Under the pieces are notes generated by a model. It had not been told where the DNA came from. It made no database searches and saw nothing but the letters and a program-made list of their open reading frames with translations. A stretch of DNA of 64,000 nucleotides from Avena insularis. Its lineage: Eukaryota; Streptophyta; Magnoliopsida; Poales; Poaceae. Shown one piece after another: positions 1 to 9,352 of the stretch; positions within the stretch are counted from its first letter, which is position 1; each line of letters begins with the position of its first letter. Both the position numbers and the translations under genes were made by a program. The stretch is from contig CM042697.1 of assembly GCA_023614405.1 (NCBI GenBank), positions 299,360,954 to 299,424,953 of the forward strand, in the 5' to 3' direction.

Positions 1-195
1 AAAACGCAAAGAACAAGAATGTCCATAAGGACAAGAACAAAACAAATCCAAGGCAAAGCAAAAAGAAGCATATGATAGATCGATAGAAGACGAAGCTTCC
101 GCGCCAGTTTAACATTACATAAGTTGTTCAACAAAGGTCGGCCAGATAATCAGCAAGTTTCCAACGGATACAAATACACCTGGCATCCTAGGGAT

Positions 196-830
196 TCAAG
201 ATTGAGGTTGGACGGAGGTTGAAGGAATATCGGCACCGCTTGCAGGAGCTTGGCTTGAGGAGGCAATGTCGGCACCGGGTGCAGGAGTTTGGCTTGAGGA
301 GGCAATGTCGACACTGGGTGCAAGCGTCTGGCTGGAGGAGGCGATGTCATCACCGGCCAGAGGAGCCTGGATTCACTTGAACGACGCTGCCTCCGATGGG
401 TCGCTGAAGTCGCGATCCAGCTACACATAGCTATCGATCTTGACTCCACACACCTTGATCTTAGGAATGTCCCGGCAAAGATCTTCATAGTTGGTTCCAG
501 CATGGAAGCCTCGGGTGAGGGCGACAAGATCCGCGTCCGGATACCAAGACTTCACCAGCGCCAGCGCCATCTCCACACCACCGCGGGACGCCCACTCCCG
601 CGCAGTGTCAAGATGGTCCAGAGCAGGCTTGAGTCCGGTCGCTAGATCGATGATAGTATGCGGCTTGCCCATCTCCGGCCACACATACTGGAAGAAATCC
701 ACGCCAGTGTTGCGGAGCTCGTCGCTCTTCTCGGCCAGAATCTTCACCAGATCCTCCGACGTGAGCTCGCGACCGGCCTGCTCTGCGGGAAGGCTCTCAA
801 TAGCCTGGTCGGTCGAATCGGGATAGTGAG
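196..830 (-). pseudogene. Exon 6 (last) of the antisense Transposase_28-type gene of element A
   Basis: This is the last coding exon of a minus-strand gene inside element A. It starts after a good acceptor (GGCTTCAG, 831-838) and reads in one frame to a TGA at 196-198. The conserved part (830 to about 424) is an acidic/hydrophobic helical region with residues FFQYVWPEMG and EWASRGGVEMALALV, typical of the C-terminal half of grass proteins annotated as putative gypsy-type transposon. Two premature stops, TAG at 421-423 and TGA at 373-375, precede a low-complexity tail made of 13-residue repeats. No enzymatic function is known for this family and none is claimed. Bases 1-195 hold no ORF and would be 3' UTR. 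Confidence 0.6.
232..348 (-). repeat. Three 39-bp tandem repeats coding DIASSSQxxAPxx
   Basis: Three head-to-tail 39-bp units (348-310, 309-271, 270-232) keep the reading frame of exon 6 and encode DIASSSQTLAPSV, DIASSSQTPAPGA and DIASSSQAPASGA. The units differ mostly by single bases. A degenerate fourth unit (DIPSTSVQ) follows. This is a Ser/Pro/Ala-rich spacer-type tail. Confidence 0.9.
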
Positions 831-922
831 CTGAAGCCGGATAGAGCAAAGGGGTTAATAAGACTGAATATAAGAAAAATCATCCCAGACGGAAGAGACA
901 AAGCTGCATGAACATACTGACG

Positions 923-1204
923 ACCAGATTAGCAATGTCCTGAAGCTGCGTTGTCGCCTCCTTCTCCCGGGATCGGACCGTCTTGAGCATCTCCTCCTGT
1001 TGGGCGCAAGCCGCCTCCAGATTATTCAGCACTTCCGCCCGAAGGTCATGGGCTTTTTCCCCCTCTCAGCCGCGTCCTCCAACTTTCTCTTCGTCGCCAC
1101 TAACTGGTCAATCTGACCCTGGTGGGTCCGGTTGGACTCCTGGAGCCGGGCAACCTCATCTTTCAACCACTTCTCCTCCATCTCCTTCTCCACAATCATG
1201 GCTA
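923..1204 (-). pseudogene. Exon 5 of the antisense gene of element A, coiled coil
   Basis: It starts after the acceptor CCTATAG (1205-1211) and ends near a donor GTCAGTATG around 923. It encodes a long charged heptad-bearing stretch (EKEMEEKWLKDEVARLQ and IDQLVATKRKLEDAAER), a strong coiled coil. A one-base loss in the G5-A5 run around 1055-1066 breaks the frame. Beyond it the second frame continues the coiled coil (NNLEAACAQQEEMLKTV). Coiled coils of this kind are usual between the Transposase_28 domain and the C-terminal region in the family. The exon borders are my reading of splice-like signals. Confidence 0.55.
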
Positions 1205-1454
1205 TAGGAGGGTACCCGATAGTCAACAAAAACGTGAAAAGGAGGATAATCTCAAGACATATCAGAGGAAGCAATATTATGCCCCAATTCCTATGTACTC
1301 TTCGCAGCTTTAGAAAACGCTTTCTGCAGAGAAAGGGCGGTAAGGGGAGAAGCATGCAAAAAATCCAGCTAGATAAGGCCAATCCGGCTAGAAGCACAAA
1401 GATATGGAGAGAGAAACCTACCTCTAAAGAAACAACCAATCATCTGGATACGCC

Positions 1455-2028
1455 AATCCCCCACTCCATCATCTCCACCAGGTGGCTAGCCTGGTTGATA
1501 GAGATGGGTGCCATGCCAGAGAGCTGTGCGAGGATGGAAGCTGGCGTTAGAGCAGCCGGATCTGGCCTGGAACCGGTCACCAAGACATCATCGTCATCAA
1601 CGGTGGCATGCGATGTCGCGGCCACCACCAGCTCGGCTCCAGCGGAGCCGGGATCTCCCGCCCCACCGCTGCCTCCAGCTCATGCCTGCACCGAGGTGAT
1701 CGGCACCTCCTCCTCCGGCTCCTCAATGATGGGCCTGACCGAACTGGTTGGAACATCGCTCAAAGCTGGGTTCACGCCAGCCGAGCGCATAGGGGGTGCT
1801 AGAGCCCAGACCAGTTGTGAAGAGCTACGTGATCTGCGATGTCGCGGGAGAGCGAGCAACGCTTCCGTGGCCGATGAGGTCTGAGTAGGCGTAGACGGAG
1901 GCGACGCGGACGGTGCAGCCGGCTCGGTCCTTGCCGGGGCAGCCAGGGTGGGCGCGGACGGTTCAAAGGTTGGGGTCGGGGAACAGGTGGCGGCGACAGT
2001 GTTAGAGCTGCCCAGCGACATCGCCTCG
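1455..2028 (-). pseudogene. Exon 4 of the antisense gene of element A, Pro/Ala/Ser-rich linker
   Basis: This exon lies between the acceptor TTTTCTAG (2029-2036) and a donor in GGCGTATCC near 1455. The first part is a low-complexity Pro/Thr/Ser/Ala segment with APTLAAPARTEPAAPSAS. After a premature TGA at 1680-1682 it continues in the same frame to a conserved helical segment, MAPISINQASHLVEMMEWG. The high GC content (about exon level) contrasts with the flanking introns and supports a coding origin. The function is unknown. Confidence 0.55.
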
Positions 2029-2107
2029 CTAGAAAAGAACAAACCCAAGCGGTTCAAGAAAACAGAAGAAAGAACAAGCAAAAACAAGGAAATGGCAAAG
2101 CCCGTAC

Positions 2108-2478
2108 CCGGCGATGGATGGAATGACGCCGGCCTGCCTCACCCGGCATGACCTCTTATGCTCCACGGCAGTCAGGTCGATGTTGGTCATCGCCGTCTTC
2201 CCCTTGGCCTTTGTCGCGGACTTGCTCTTGTGTGGGCCCTCGATGCCACCGTTGGCTGCAAGAGCATGCACAGAAACATCAGCAACAACCTACAGAAGCA
2301 AAACGCATGGGTAGTTCCAACTGAAAATTACCATGTGGGTCCTAAGGCCCATCGTCGGCCCGGACAGGGAACCTTTCCGGCTCCGTCTGGGGTATTTCGG
2401 TGGCTTCCGATCGGGGGTGAAGTTAGGGAGGGTGTTGTCACCAACGCCATCATCGATGTGTTGCGCCATAAAGAGCTA
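2108..2478 (-). pseudogene. Exons 2 and 3 of the antisense gene of element A
   Basis: Two short exons. Exon 2 (about 2478-2333) encodes a basic Pro/Arg-rich segment in the frame reading NTLPNFTPDRKPPKYPRRSR, which I recognise as recurrent in these grass proteins; it is followed by a GTAATTTTCAG donor. Exon 3 (2255-2108) starts after CTCTTGCAG and is Lys/Ala-rich (PHKSKSATKAKGKTAMTNID, then TAVEHKRSCRVRQAGVIPS). It ends at the donor GGGTACGGG. The basic composition suggests nucleic-acid or nuclear-targeting properties, but this is inference only. Confidence 0.5.
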
Positions 2479-2554
2479 CTCAAGGGGGGAACATAAGAAA
2501 CTCAAAGAAACCCTTCAGGAAAAGAATCCATCCAGAAAAGGATGAATAACTTAC

Positions 2555-3284
2555 CCGAGGCTGCAGCCATCCGCGATGATACGGCGGGAAGGAGTAGCGC
2601 TAGCCGTCCTCCAGGCGGAACTTGGAGATCATGGCGAGCCAGCCACGAAGCGCCTCAAGCGGTACCTCGAGCCGGGACGTCCGGGTCGGGTCGTACATGG
2701 TGGAGAGGTGGCACATCTTGTGCGACCGCTTCTGAAGCGGAACCACCCGGCGGGCCATCCAGAAGAGCTCAATGTCCCGGGTGGTGAGCCGCTCTAGCGC
2801 CACCATCGCCTCCACCTGGGTTGCCATCCGGTCGATGTCCGCTTGGGCCCCCATGCCCTTGACCGACTAGCCCTTCCGCGTCGATGGCAGGTTGGCGAAG
2901 ACGGGGAGCCAGATCTAATCGATTTCGGTGGCGTTGCTCACATAAAAATATGAGCGCTGCCATAACTTGACGGTGTCGGGGAGGTCGAGTTGCGGCATCA
3001 GCGAGGAAGGCTGCGGGTATATGGCATAACAACCGGTCTCTATCAGGGGGCCGTCCCTGCTCAGCGTCTACGCCTTGAAATTGAAAAAATTGTGGAAGTT
3101 CGCTGTGTCGGGTTGGACTCCTAGGTATAACTGGAAGCATGCTGCATGATGCGACAGCTGCACGATGGCGTTGGCACCAAGGTGGTGGAGCTTGAGGTCA
3201 AAAAAGGCAAACAACTCCAGGACGAAGTTGCTGACGGGGAGGCCGAAACCACGGCTGAAGTGCGCGAGGAAGACCACGGCCTCC
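2555..3284 (-). pseudogene. Exon 1 (3' part) of the antisense gene: Transposase_28 domain, interrupted by element B
   Basis: This is the main conserved domain of the gene, continued from 37311-37483 on the far side of element B. Visible blocks are EAVVFLAHFSRGFGLP, FFDLKLHHLGANAIVQLSHH, WQRSYFYV, IWLPVFANLPSTRKG and LTTRDIELFWMARRVVPLQK. They match the plant putative gypsy type transposon domain (Pfam Transposase_28) by recognition. In-frame TAG stops lie at 3068-3070, 2915-2917, 2867-2869 and 2600-2602. A clean donor, CGGGTAAGTTA, ends the exon at 2555. The domain's role is unknown in the literature I know. It is encoded by extra ORFs of Tat-lineage elements. Confidence 0.75.
3280..3284. repeat. 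Target-site duplication of element B, left copy (CCTCC)
   Basis: CCTCC immediately precedes the B terminus TGATGACTGC. An identical CCTCC follows the other terminus at 37306-37310. Removing B restores the exon-1 frame of the antisense gene. Confidence 0.92.
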
Positions 3285-4129
3285 TGATGACTGCAAGTGC
3301 ACATATCGTGTGTAGCTAGTTTCGAAATAAAGATATCAATCCCACAGGGACCAGGAGTCTGAAGTCTAAGAATTCTTGAAATAAATACAAAAAATAGAAA
3401 TGCTAAATAAAGTTCTAAGTGACAAGATAAAATGTGAGTATTGTGTAAAGAGGTGTTTTTGGGGTTTTGTATAAGAGAACAATGAGTAAAGTAAACAAAA
3501 CTGAATATAGAAAATAAGTATCACATATGTAAAAAAGATTTGAAACTTTAGTGGGGAAAAGTGGTCTCAGGGATTTAGCGGATACACCACTAGCATTATA
3601 AAGGGTTAAGGTAAAGATTATTATCATGAACATTCTCAATAATGTATGTGCGGGAGGAACTCCGTATTTGGATAATGAGGCAGCAACCACTGCTCAAATT
3701 ATCCTCATAACCATAGCAGACAGCAATCAACATCAATTGAATTACTGTGGACTATTAAGGGACATAATCCTATAGGATGTATCCCATGGCATGGATAGTG
3801 TTTTGTGAGTTTCCTCGATTCCCAAGTTGATACGTAAGGGGTGCCAATAGCTTTATAGTCATTGTAAGTGCTAACATCCCTCCGTCTACCAACAAGTAGT
3901 TCCCTCCATCAAGTCCCCATAATAGGAAAATATTGAGAGGTCGACTTCTCCCAACATCAAGATGAAGACAATCTAACACATGGTCACAACGATGAATATC
4001 ATAATAAACATTATCTTATTTTAATCTCATGCTAGGGTTTCTCCATCTCCCCAAGAACTAATGATCTACTCGGACATGGAGGCAATCAACATCATGGAAA
4101 AAGTAATGGAATATATCATAGATGAATAG

Positions 4130-4141
4130 TACTTATATAAA
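4130..4141 (-). promoter_or_regulatory. TATA box of the B LTR
   Basis: On the minus strand the sequence reads GGATTTATATAAGTAC, a good plant TATA box, placed about 590 bp from the LTR's upstream end. The 5' LTR copy at 36714-36722 is weakened (TTTATACAAG). Confidence 0.6.
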
Positions 4142-4405
4142 TCCACAACGAGTACGGGAATTACAAAAAGATCTAGACAAGATGTAGATGGGATGCATGG
4201 ATATGGTGGTGATGCAGCGGTTGATGCTGAAAATCGATGCCTTAGCCTCCCAAATCTGTGCAGGGCAAAGATGGATCCCTGGTGGATGAGTTCCCCCTCT
4301 AGATGCCTTCCGGAGGTTAGGTTTCAGAAATTTCTGGGTGTTCTGTATGTCTTCTCCATGATCCAGTCGCACGGGGTGAAACTATTTGAGGAGGCGGTGT
4401 GGGCG

Positions 4406-4461
4406 CCAACTATACAGCGGGAACTATACGGCCGGAAAAGTTCCGCCTGCCGTATAGTTGG
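4406..4461. repeat. Long imperfect hairpin in the U3 of the B 3' LTR (CCAACTATAC family)
   Basis: The arms are CCAACTATACAGCGGGAAC and, on the other side, GTTCC followed by CGTATAGTTGG. Together they form an imperfect stem of about 20 bp around a loop that itself holds another AACTATACGG. The same structure sits at 36986-37041 in the 5' LTR, and variants sit at 6424-6476, 6607-6660 and 6707-6765. Confidence 0.85.
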
Positions 4462-4723
4462 TCGTTAACCCTTCTGTACCCTCCAATTGCTTCGGGTTTT
4501 CTTCTAGAGTTATTAATATTTCTCAAATAAGAAATTTACATATTTTTGGCTCCTTTTCACTCCAATATAACTGGTCCAAGAATTGTGTCCATCGGATCCA
4601 TCATCTGTCCTGATCCTGGTGAAAATAAACATAAAAGTGTGTGTGAATGTCATAAAATACCAAGATCCTACCACTACAATGCAAAATAATAATATAAAAC
4701 ATGATGCAAATATGCATTCATCA

Positions 4724-4740
4724 ACTTCCCCAAGCTTAGA
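4724..4740 (-). other. Polypurine tract of element B
   Basis: On the minus strand the sequence immediately upstream of the 3' LTR is AAGCTTGGGGAAGT, then TGATGA. It is the equivalent of the AAGCTTGGGGGGAGT tract of element E. It primes plus-strand synthesis in reverse transcription. Confidence 0.75.
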
Positions 4741-5794
4741 CTCTTGCTCGTCTCGAGAAAGTTTAGCTTGATGGATGTGATCCTCATATTCATGAAGCTG
4801 AGTCGATAAAATAAATGTGGTTGTTGCAGGATGTGTTTATCATAAAGGATACATATAAATAAGTTCATGAATAGTACCTTACTCGAACCATCTGAATAAT
4901 ATTAGTAGGCTTTCACACCTTAGCATTTAATAGTTCACAAAAGATTATTCTCAACATGATGTAAAAGTATTTGTTTCAACTGAATGAGTTAGTGAGGTAG
5001 TCCCATTTGTTTTTAGGATTAACATATTCACTTGGGGTTTAGAATCTCAAACATCTCTTTGTCTTACTACAATATAGTGGTATATGCCTATTTTCTCTTC
5101 GCACATTCGCTCTTTTCTTCATCTTTCTTTTTCTCCTTTCTCTCTCTCTCTCTCATATATATATATATTCATGCTCACACTTTTGTTTAAGTGTTGTGCA
5201 AAGGAGCTAGCCATATATTCCACTTCATTCAGGAATTCAAAGTTTAACGATCTCAATTACCAAATTCCAAATATATATGAAGCATCTTTATAACTTGAGT
5301 ATTCTACCTCAACTTGTTCTCACTCTATTTGATATCACTTATAATTTCTCCTTTGTTCAAGGTTTTTATTTTTCATCTTAATTAATTAGATAATATCTCC
5401 TTTTTGTAAATCAAACCATTGACCTACAACATATTGATCAAATTATATTTATATGTTCCATTAATACCAATGGTGTGGAAGACTCCTATTCTATCATCAA
5501 GTGTAAGTAAAATCATACTCAAGTCATTCATATATCCAGTAAGACAAACTCAAACTCAATAATGCTCCATATATTATAATAAACTCAGAATTTCATGAGA
5601 GGGGTCAACTATTCCTCAAGGGAATTCTATTGATGCAAACTTTATTTATGAGCTTGAACTATTGCAAAACTAGAATAATAATAAAAACATATAAGATAGA
5701 TTACAAGGTCTTAAATATCTCCCCAAGCTTGGAATCAAGCCGGGCAGGATCAAATAATCCCTCACGATTATTTGATACTGTGTTTTATTGCAGT
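4741..5794 (-). other. Noncoding 3' region of element B with a TC/AT microsatellite
   Basis: This AT-rich stretch between the extra ORF and the PPT has no supportable ORF. A compound microsatellite, (TC)n followed by (AT)n, lies at 5139-5168. Elements of this lineage normally have a long noncoding region here (compare 55827-57823 in E). I see nothing else in it. Confidence 0.6.
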
Positions 5795-6208
5795 TCACTC
5801 TGGTGCCATGGCACCTGGTATCTTGTCTTCACGGGCCAGCCTGAGACGGAGGGATTGATTGATGGCCTCCGGTTCTTTGATGCGCATCTTATAGAGGAGA
5901 TTATTCTTCTCCATCACTTTCACTTGCTCTTTAAAGATTTCACTGTTGTTTTGTAGGGTTTGTATTGCTTTAAGACTCATAGAAAAACCTGCTTTGGTGG
6001 TCTGCTTGATATCTTCATCAAGTTTATCAAGATAAAATCGCAGCCACCGAAGGTGCCTGGGTGTCCCTGGCGCCTCCTTATCCATCTCTTTAAGCTTCAG
6101 CTCGAGGGCCTTCAACTCCTTCCTCCAGCATTCTTTGTTGGCATCAAAGAACTCCATAGGGGTGGTCTTGACCTCCTTTCCTTGCTCGTTGTTGCTTCCG
6201 ATATCCAT
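5795..6208 (-). CDS. Extra ORF of element B, 137 aa, coiled coil, unknown function
   Basis: An uninterrupted 137-codon ORF between the pol remnant and the 3' LTR, where Athila elements carry an env-like or other extra gene. It starts at ATG 6208 and ends with TGA at 5795. The sequence is highly charged, with heptad-rich blocks (RKELKALELKLKEMDKE, KLDEDIKQTTKAGFSMS, FKEQVKVMEKNNLLYKM). No transmembrane segment or signal peptide is seen, so it does not look like an envelope protein. A TATA box lies about 100 bp upstream, so it may have its own promoter. It is intact while the neighbouring pol is ruined. I do not recognise the family. Confidence 0.5.
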   Translation of the reverse strand: MDIGSNNEQGKEVKTTPMEFFDANKECWRKELKALELKLKEMDKEAPGTPRHLRWLRFYLDKLDEDIKQTTKAGFSMSLKAIQTLQNNSEIFKEQVKVMEKNNLLYKMRIKEPEAINQSLRLRLAREDKIPGAMAPE

Positions 6209-6302
6209 AGGAACTGCTCTCCTTGGCTTTTTTCTCTCACCTCACGTGAGAACAAGAGGTGGATTGGTTCCTGGTGATTGTGATTAGAGAGAGGCACAAT
6301 GG

Positions 6303-6316
6303 TAGTATATAAGAGG
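6303..6316 (-). promoter_or_regulatory. Putative internal promoter (TATA box) for the extra ORF of element B
   Basis: On the minus strand, CCCCTCTTATATACTACC lies about 100 bp upstream of ATG 6208. It is followed by a pyrimidine/CAA-rich leader resembling a plant 5' UTR. The hairpin cluster at 6424-6765 lies directly upstream of it. Confidence 0.45.
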
Positions 6317-6423
6317 GGTTAGATGTCGGTAAAACTCGCGAGAAACACCAAATTCACGCCCAAGAAAACAATCCAAATTGATTAGGAAAAGAAATCATGG
6401 ATTTGGAGGAGTCCTGCTCCATA

Positions 6424-6476
6424 ACGACCAACTATACGGTCGCGTCCCGTATAGTTCCGGCCGTATAGTTGGTTCC
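6424..6476. repeat. CAACTATACGG hairpin, internal copy 1 of element B
   Basis: The arms ACCAACTATACGG and CCGTATAGTTGGT enclose a third CCGTATAGTT. It is the same motif family as in the B LTRs. Confidence 0.8.
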
Positions 6477-6606
6477 GGGCACATATTTCGAAATATCTCA
6501 AACCCGGGTCGGTTAGATTACCAACTAGGAACCGACAAATCGTTTTTTTACATGAATAAAAGTATAAACAAGAACGAAAATGGGTCGATGATATAGAAGC
6601 TTTGAT

Positions 6607-6660
6607 GACCAACTATACGGCGGGAGATTTTTCTCCGGCCGTATAGTTGCGGCCGTATAG
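6607..6660. repeat. CAACTATACGG hairpin, internal copy 2 of element B
   Basis: A nearly perfect stem of about 18 bp: CAACTATACGGCGGGAGA pairs with TCTCCGGCCGTATAGTTG across a T-rich loop. It is followed by another GGCCGTATAG. Copy 3 repeats this unit about 100 bp further on. Confidence 0.88.
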
Positions 6661-6706
6661 ATACTGCTCACCAAAAATAATTTTTGCAAGGGGTACTATA
6701 GCTTCA

Positions 6707-6765
6707 ACGACCAACTATACGGCGGGAGATTTTTCTCCGGCCGTATAGTTGCGCCCGTATAGTTA
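6707..6765. repeat. CAACTATACGG hairpin, internal copy 3 of element B
   Basis: The hairpin core is identical to copy 2 (CAACTATACGGCGGGAGA, T-loop, TCTCCGGCCGTATAGTTG) and is followed by CGCCCGTATAGTT. Copies 2 and 3 look like a tandem duplication of an approximately 100-bp unit. Confidence 0.88.
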
Positions 6766-7059
6766 CAAAAACCTCTTAAAAGCTTCAGAAAAACAAGAGG
6801 AATTCAAAGGCAACAAATTTAGCGGTAGAAACTGTGAAAATAAAGCACTTATTAGAGTAAGAAAACTTACCTTCCACTTACCATTTATTTAGTCGGAAGT
6901 GATAGGATCCTCCAACAACAAGGACTTCTTATTTTTGGGAGGATTTTACCTTACTTCATACAATAATTATTGAAAACGAAAATCACCAGGACTAAATCTC
7001 CTCTCAATAAGATCAGTGTCTTGCTGGACAAATATAGATGCTGCATCCACTACCTTTGC
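6766..7059 (-). other. Deletion scar region of element B where integrase should be
   Basis: In the minus direction the RNase H frame ends at 7060 and no HHCC finger or DDE core follows before the extra-ORF unit. In E the corresponding interval is about 1.5 kb of integrase. The remaining bases have no coding signal. Confidence 0.55.
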
Positions 7060-8437
7060 TTATTGTCTCTGCATAATCTGCAACTCAAATTCTTGAAGTA
7101 AAAGGATACAATGGATTAGTCTTGGCTTATGAATATTCCTCTTGAGGAGTTCTTTTAAACCATCACGATTCATATGAGCTCTTACTTTTGCATCAACAAT
7201 ATAAGAACGAAAGTTATCACAAGAGAAAAATACAGCAAAGAGTTCTCTTTCTTCCATAGGATAATTCTTTTGAGCACTATTGAGAGTTCTACTAGCATGA
7301 TGTATAATATTAAATATGTGACCTATGTGTTGTCCTAGAGTTACTCCTATAGCATCATCACTAGCTTCACATATTAAATCAAAAGTCATATCCCAAATAG
7401 GTGGTTTAATGATGGGAGCACAAGATAAAGCATATTTAAGTTTATCAAAGGTAGTAAGGCATTTATCATCGAAGTTAAATCTTACTCCCTTTTGCAATAG
7501 ATTAGTCAAAGGTTTAGAAATTCCATAAAAAATTCTAATTAACCTTCTATAAAATCCTACATGACCAAGAAAACTTCTTATACCTTTTATGTCCCTTGGT
7601 TGTGGCATCCTTTCTATTGCTAACTTTATCCCTATCTACTTCAATACCCTTACCTGATACTTTATGTATAAGGACTATGCCTTGTTTGACCATAAAATGG
7701 CACTTATCCCGGTTTAGAACAAGATTGGTATCTTCGCAATGCTGCAAAATTCTATTGAGATTATCCAAGAAACTAGTAAACGAAGTTCCATAGACAGAAA
7801 AATCTTCCATAAATACTTCCATTATCAGTTCTATAAAATAAGCGAAAATAGGAGCCATGCATCTTTGAAAAGTAGCTGGAGCATTACATAAACCAAAAGG
7901 AATTCGTCGGTAAGCATGTAAACCATAAGTACTAATGAAAGTTGTTTTAAGTTGGTCATCAGGATGAATAGCTATTTGGGAAAAACCATAGTATCCGTCC
8001 AAGTAGCAAAAATGAGTGTGGTTTGCTAACCTCTCTAAAATTTGATCTATGAACGGTAAAGGATAGTGATCTCTCCTTGTTTCCTTATTCAGTTTCCTGA
8101 AATCTATACACATCCTATGTTCAATAATAGTTCTAGTAGGTATCAATTCATTGTTTTCATTAGGGACAATAGTAAAGCCGCCTTTCTTAGGAACATAATG
8201 AACACGACTTACCCATTCACTTTCTTTTACAAGATAAATTATATCTGCATCAACTAGGCGTACTATTTCTTTTCTTACCACTTCCTTCATTTCAGGCTTT
8301 AGCCTTCTATTGAATTCTGCAACTGGTTTATCACCTTCCTCCATGAATATTAGATGGACGGATATCATGGGACTAATACCCTTCAAGTCTTCCATTGAGT
8401 ACCCAAAGGCCTTGCGGTGCTCCTTTAGTACCTTCAT
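7060..8437 (-). pseudogene. Reverse transcriptase and RNase H of element B (Gypsy), defective
   Basis: Ty3/Gypsy RT is read from 8437 leftward: CIDFRKLNKETRRDHYPLPF, CYLDGYYGFSQI, YRRIPFGLCNAPATFQRCM, then the catalytic box FMEDFSVYG. A frameshift near 7560-7610 moves the frame to GIRSFLGHVGFYRRLI (the thumb/connection) and to RNase H (LICEASDDAIGVTLGQ, IHHASRTLNSAQKNYP, EERELFAVFFSCDNFRSYIV). Two catalytic aspartates are replaced by glutamate: the first D of the RT MDD box, and the first RNase H Asp of the CDASD motif. Together with the frameshift and the loss of integrase these show a dead copy. Confidence 0.85.
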
Positions 8438-8443
8438 GAGTTC

Positions 8444-9331
8444 TTATTCTTCCCCTGAAAGTTTAGCACTAATAATAATAGGGAATTTATTAGTATCATC
8501 TAAGAATCTATATTTAAAATTATCTGGTAGCTCTTTTAATTCTAGGGGTGGTAATTCTTCATCCCCTTTCTTTTCTGGATCTTCAAAAGCTTCATCAGTT
8601 GGAGGTTCTAAAATGGGAAATGAATCAAATTCACTTTCTAATTCTTCTAGAGTCCTATCCTCCATAATTATTTCTTCACAATTTGAGTCTTCATTTATTC
8701 CTTCTTCTTGATTACTTAAGAAAAGAGTTGCCATCTCCTCAATAGTATTATCTTTCTCTTCTTCTTGTATATGTAGAGGTTTATCTTTAAATTTGAAAAA
8801 GTGGAATTCCTTTTTCGCTTTCCCAAGCATAAGGGATATAACCTCCTTTTTGAAGTCGACGGTGACACCTACATCACTCAAAAAGTTTCTTCCAAATATT
8901 ATTGGGGAAAGAGTGCCAGCTGGGATATCAACAACTACAAAATCGATAGGAAAATTTTTATTGCCAATTGTGACAGTTGCGTCTTCAACTACTCCCATTG
9001 GAATTCTAAGATTTTTACTAGCTAACATGATTTTCATATCAATATTTTCTATTGTAGCCGGTGCTATCTCTTCTTTTATTTCTAAATAAAAATCATAAGA
9101 TATAACATTAACTTCAGTGCCAAGATCATAGAAACCATAATGCGAGGTTTCTTTAAATATGCAGGGAAGAATAGGCTTACCCACATCTTTTACCATAGTT
9201 TTACCTTCAACCCATACGGAAATCTCTTCATCAAGTTCAACTATGTTACAATGTGCATACATAGCCATAATTGCTTCCTTGGTTGCCTCTTCATCTTTGG
9301 TTCCATCCAGATGATCTTCAATTATTGGCAC
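8444..9331 (-). pseudogene. Protease and linker region of element B
   Basis: The frame is continuous with RT (a TAA at 8444-8446 separates them) and with the gag remnant (TAG at 9353-9355). The aspartic protease domain shows YGFYDLGTEVNVISYDF, where the family usually has DLGAS, and the flap/C-terminal block PIIFGRNFLSDVGVTVDF. An acidic linker follows (EEGINEDSNCEEIIMEDRTL). The residues after the catalytic Asp deviate, so activity is doubtful. Confidence 0.75.
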
Positions 9332-9352
9332 ACTTTCCTCGTCTTTCTCCTC

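Larger units (their letters stand above)
3285..4723 (-). repeat. 3' LTR of element B
   Basis: A 1439-bp LTR. It aligns along its whole length with 10336-11165 plus 36708-37305. By eye the first about 130 bases show on the order of 10 percent mismatches, so the copy is old. It contains a TATA box on the minus strand (about 4132-4139) and a long hairpin (4406-4461). ORFs inside it are not conserved between the two LTRs and are not genes. Confidence 0.92.
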
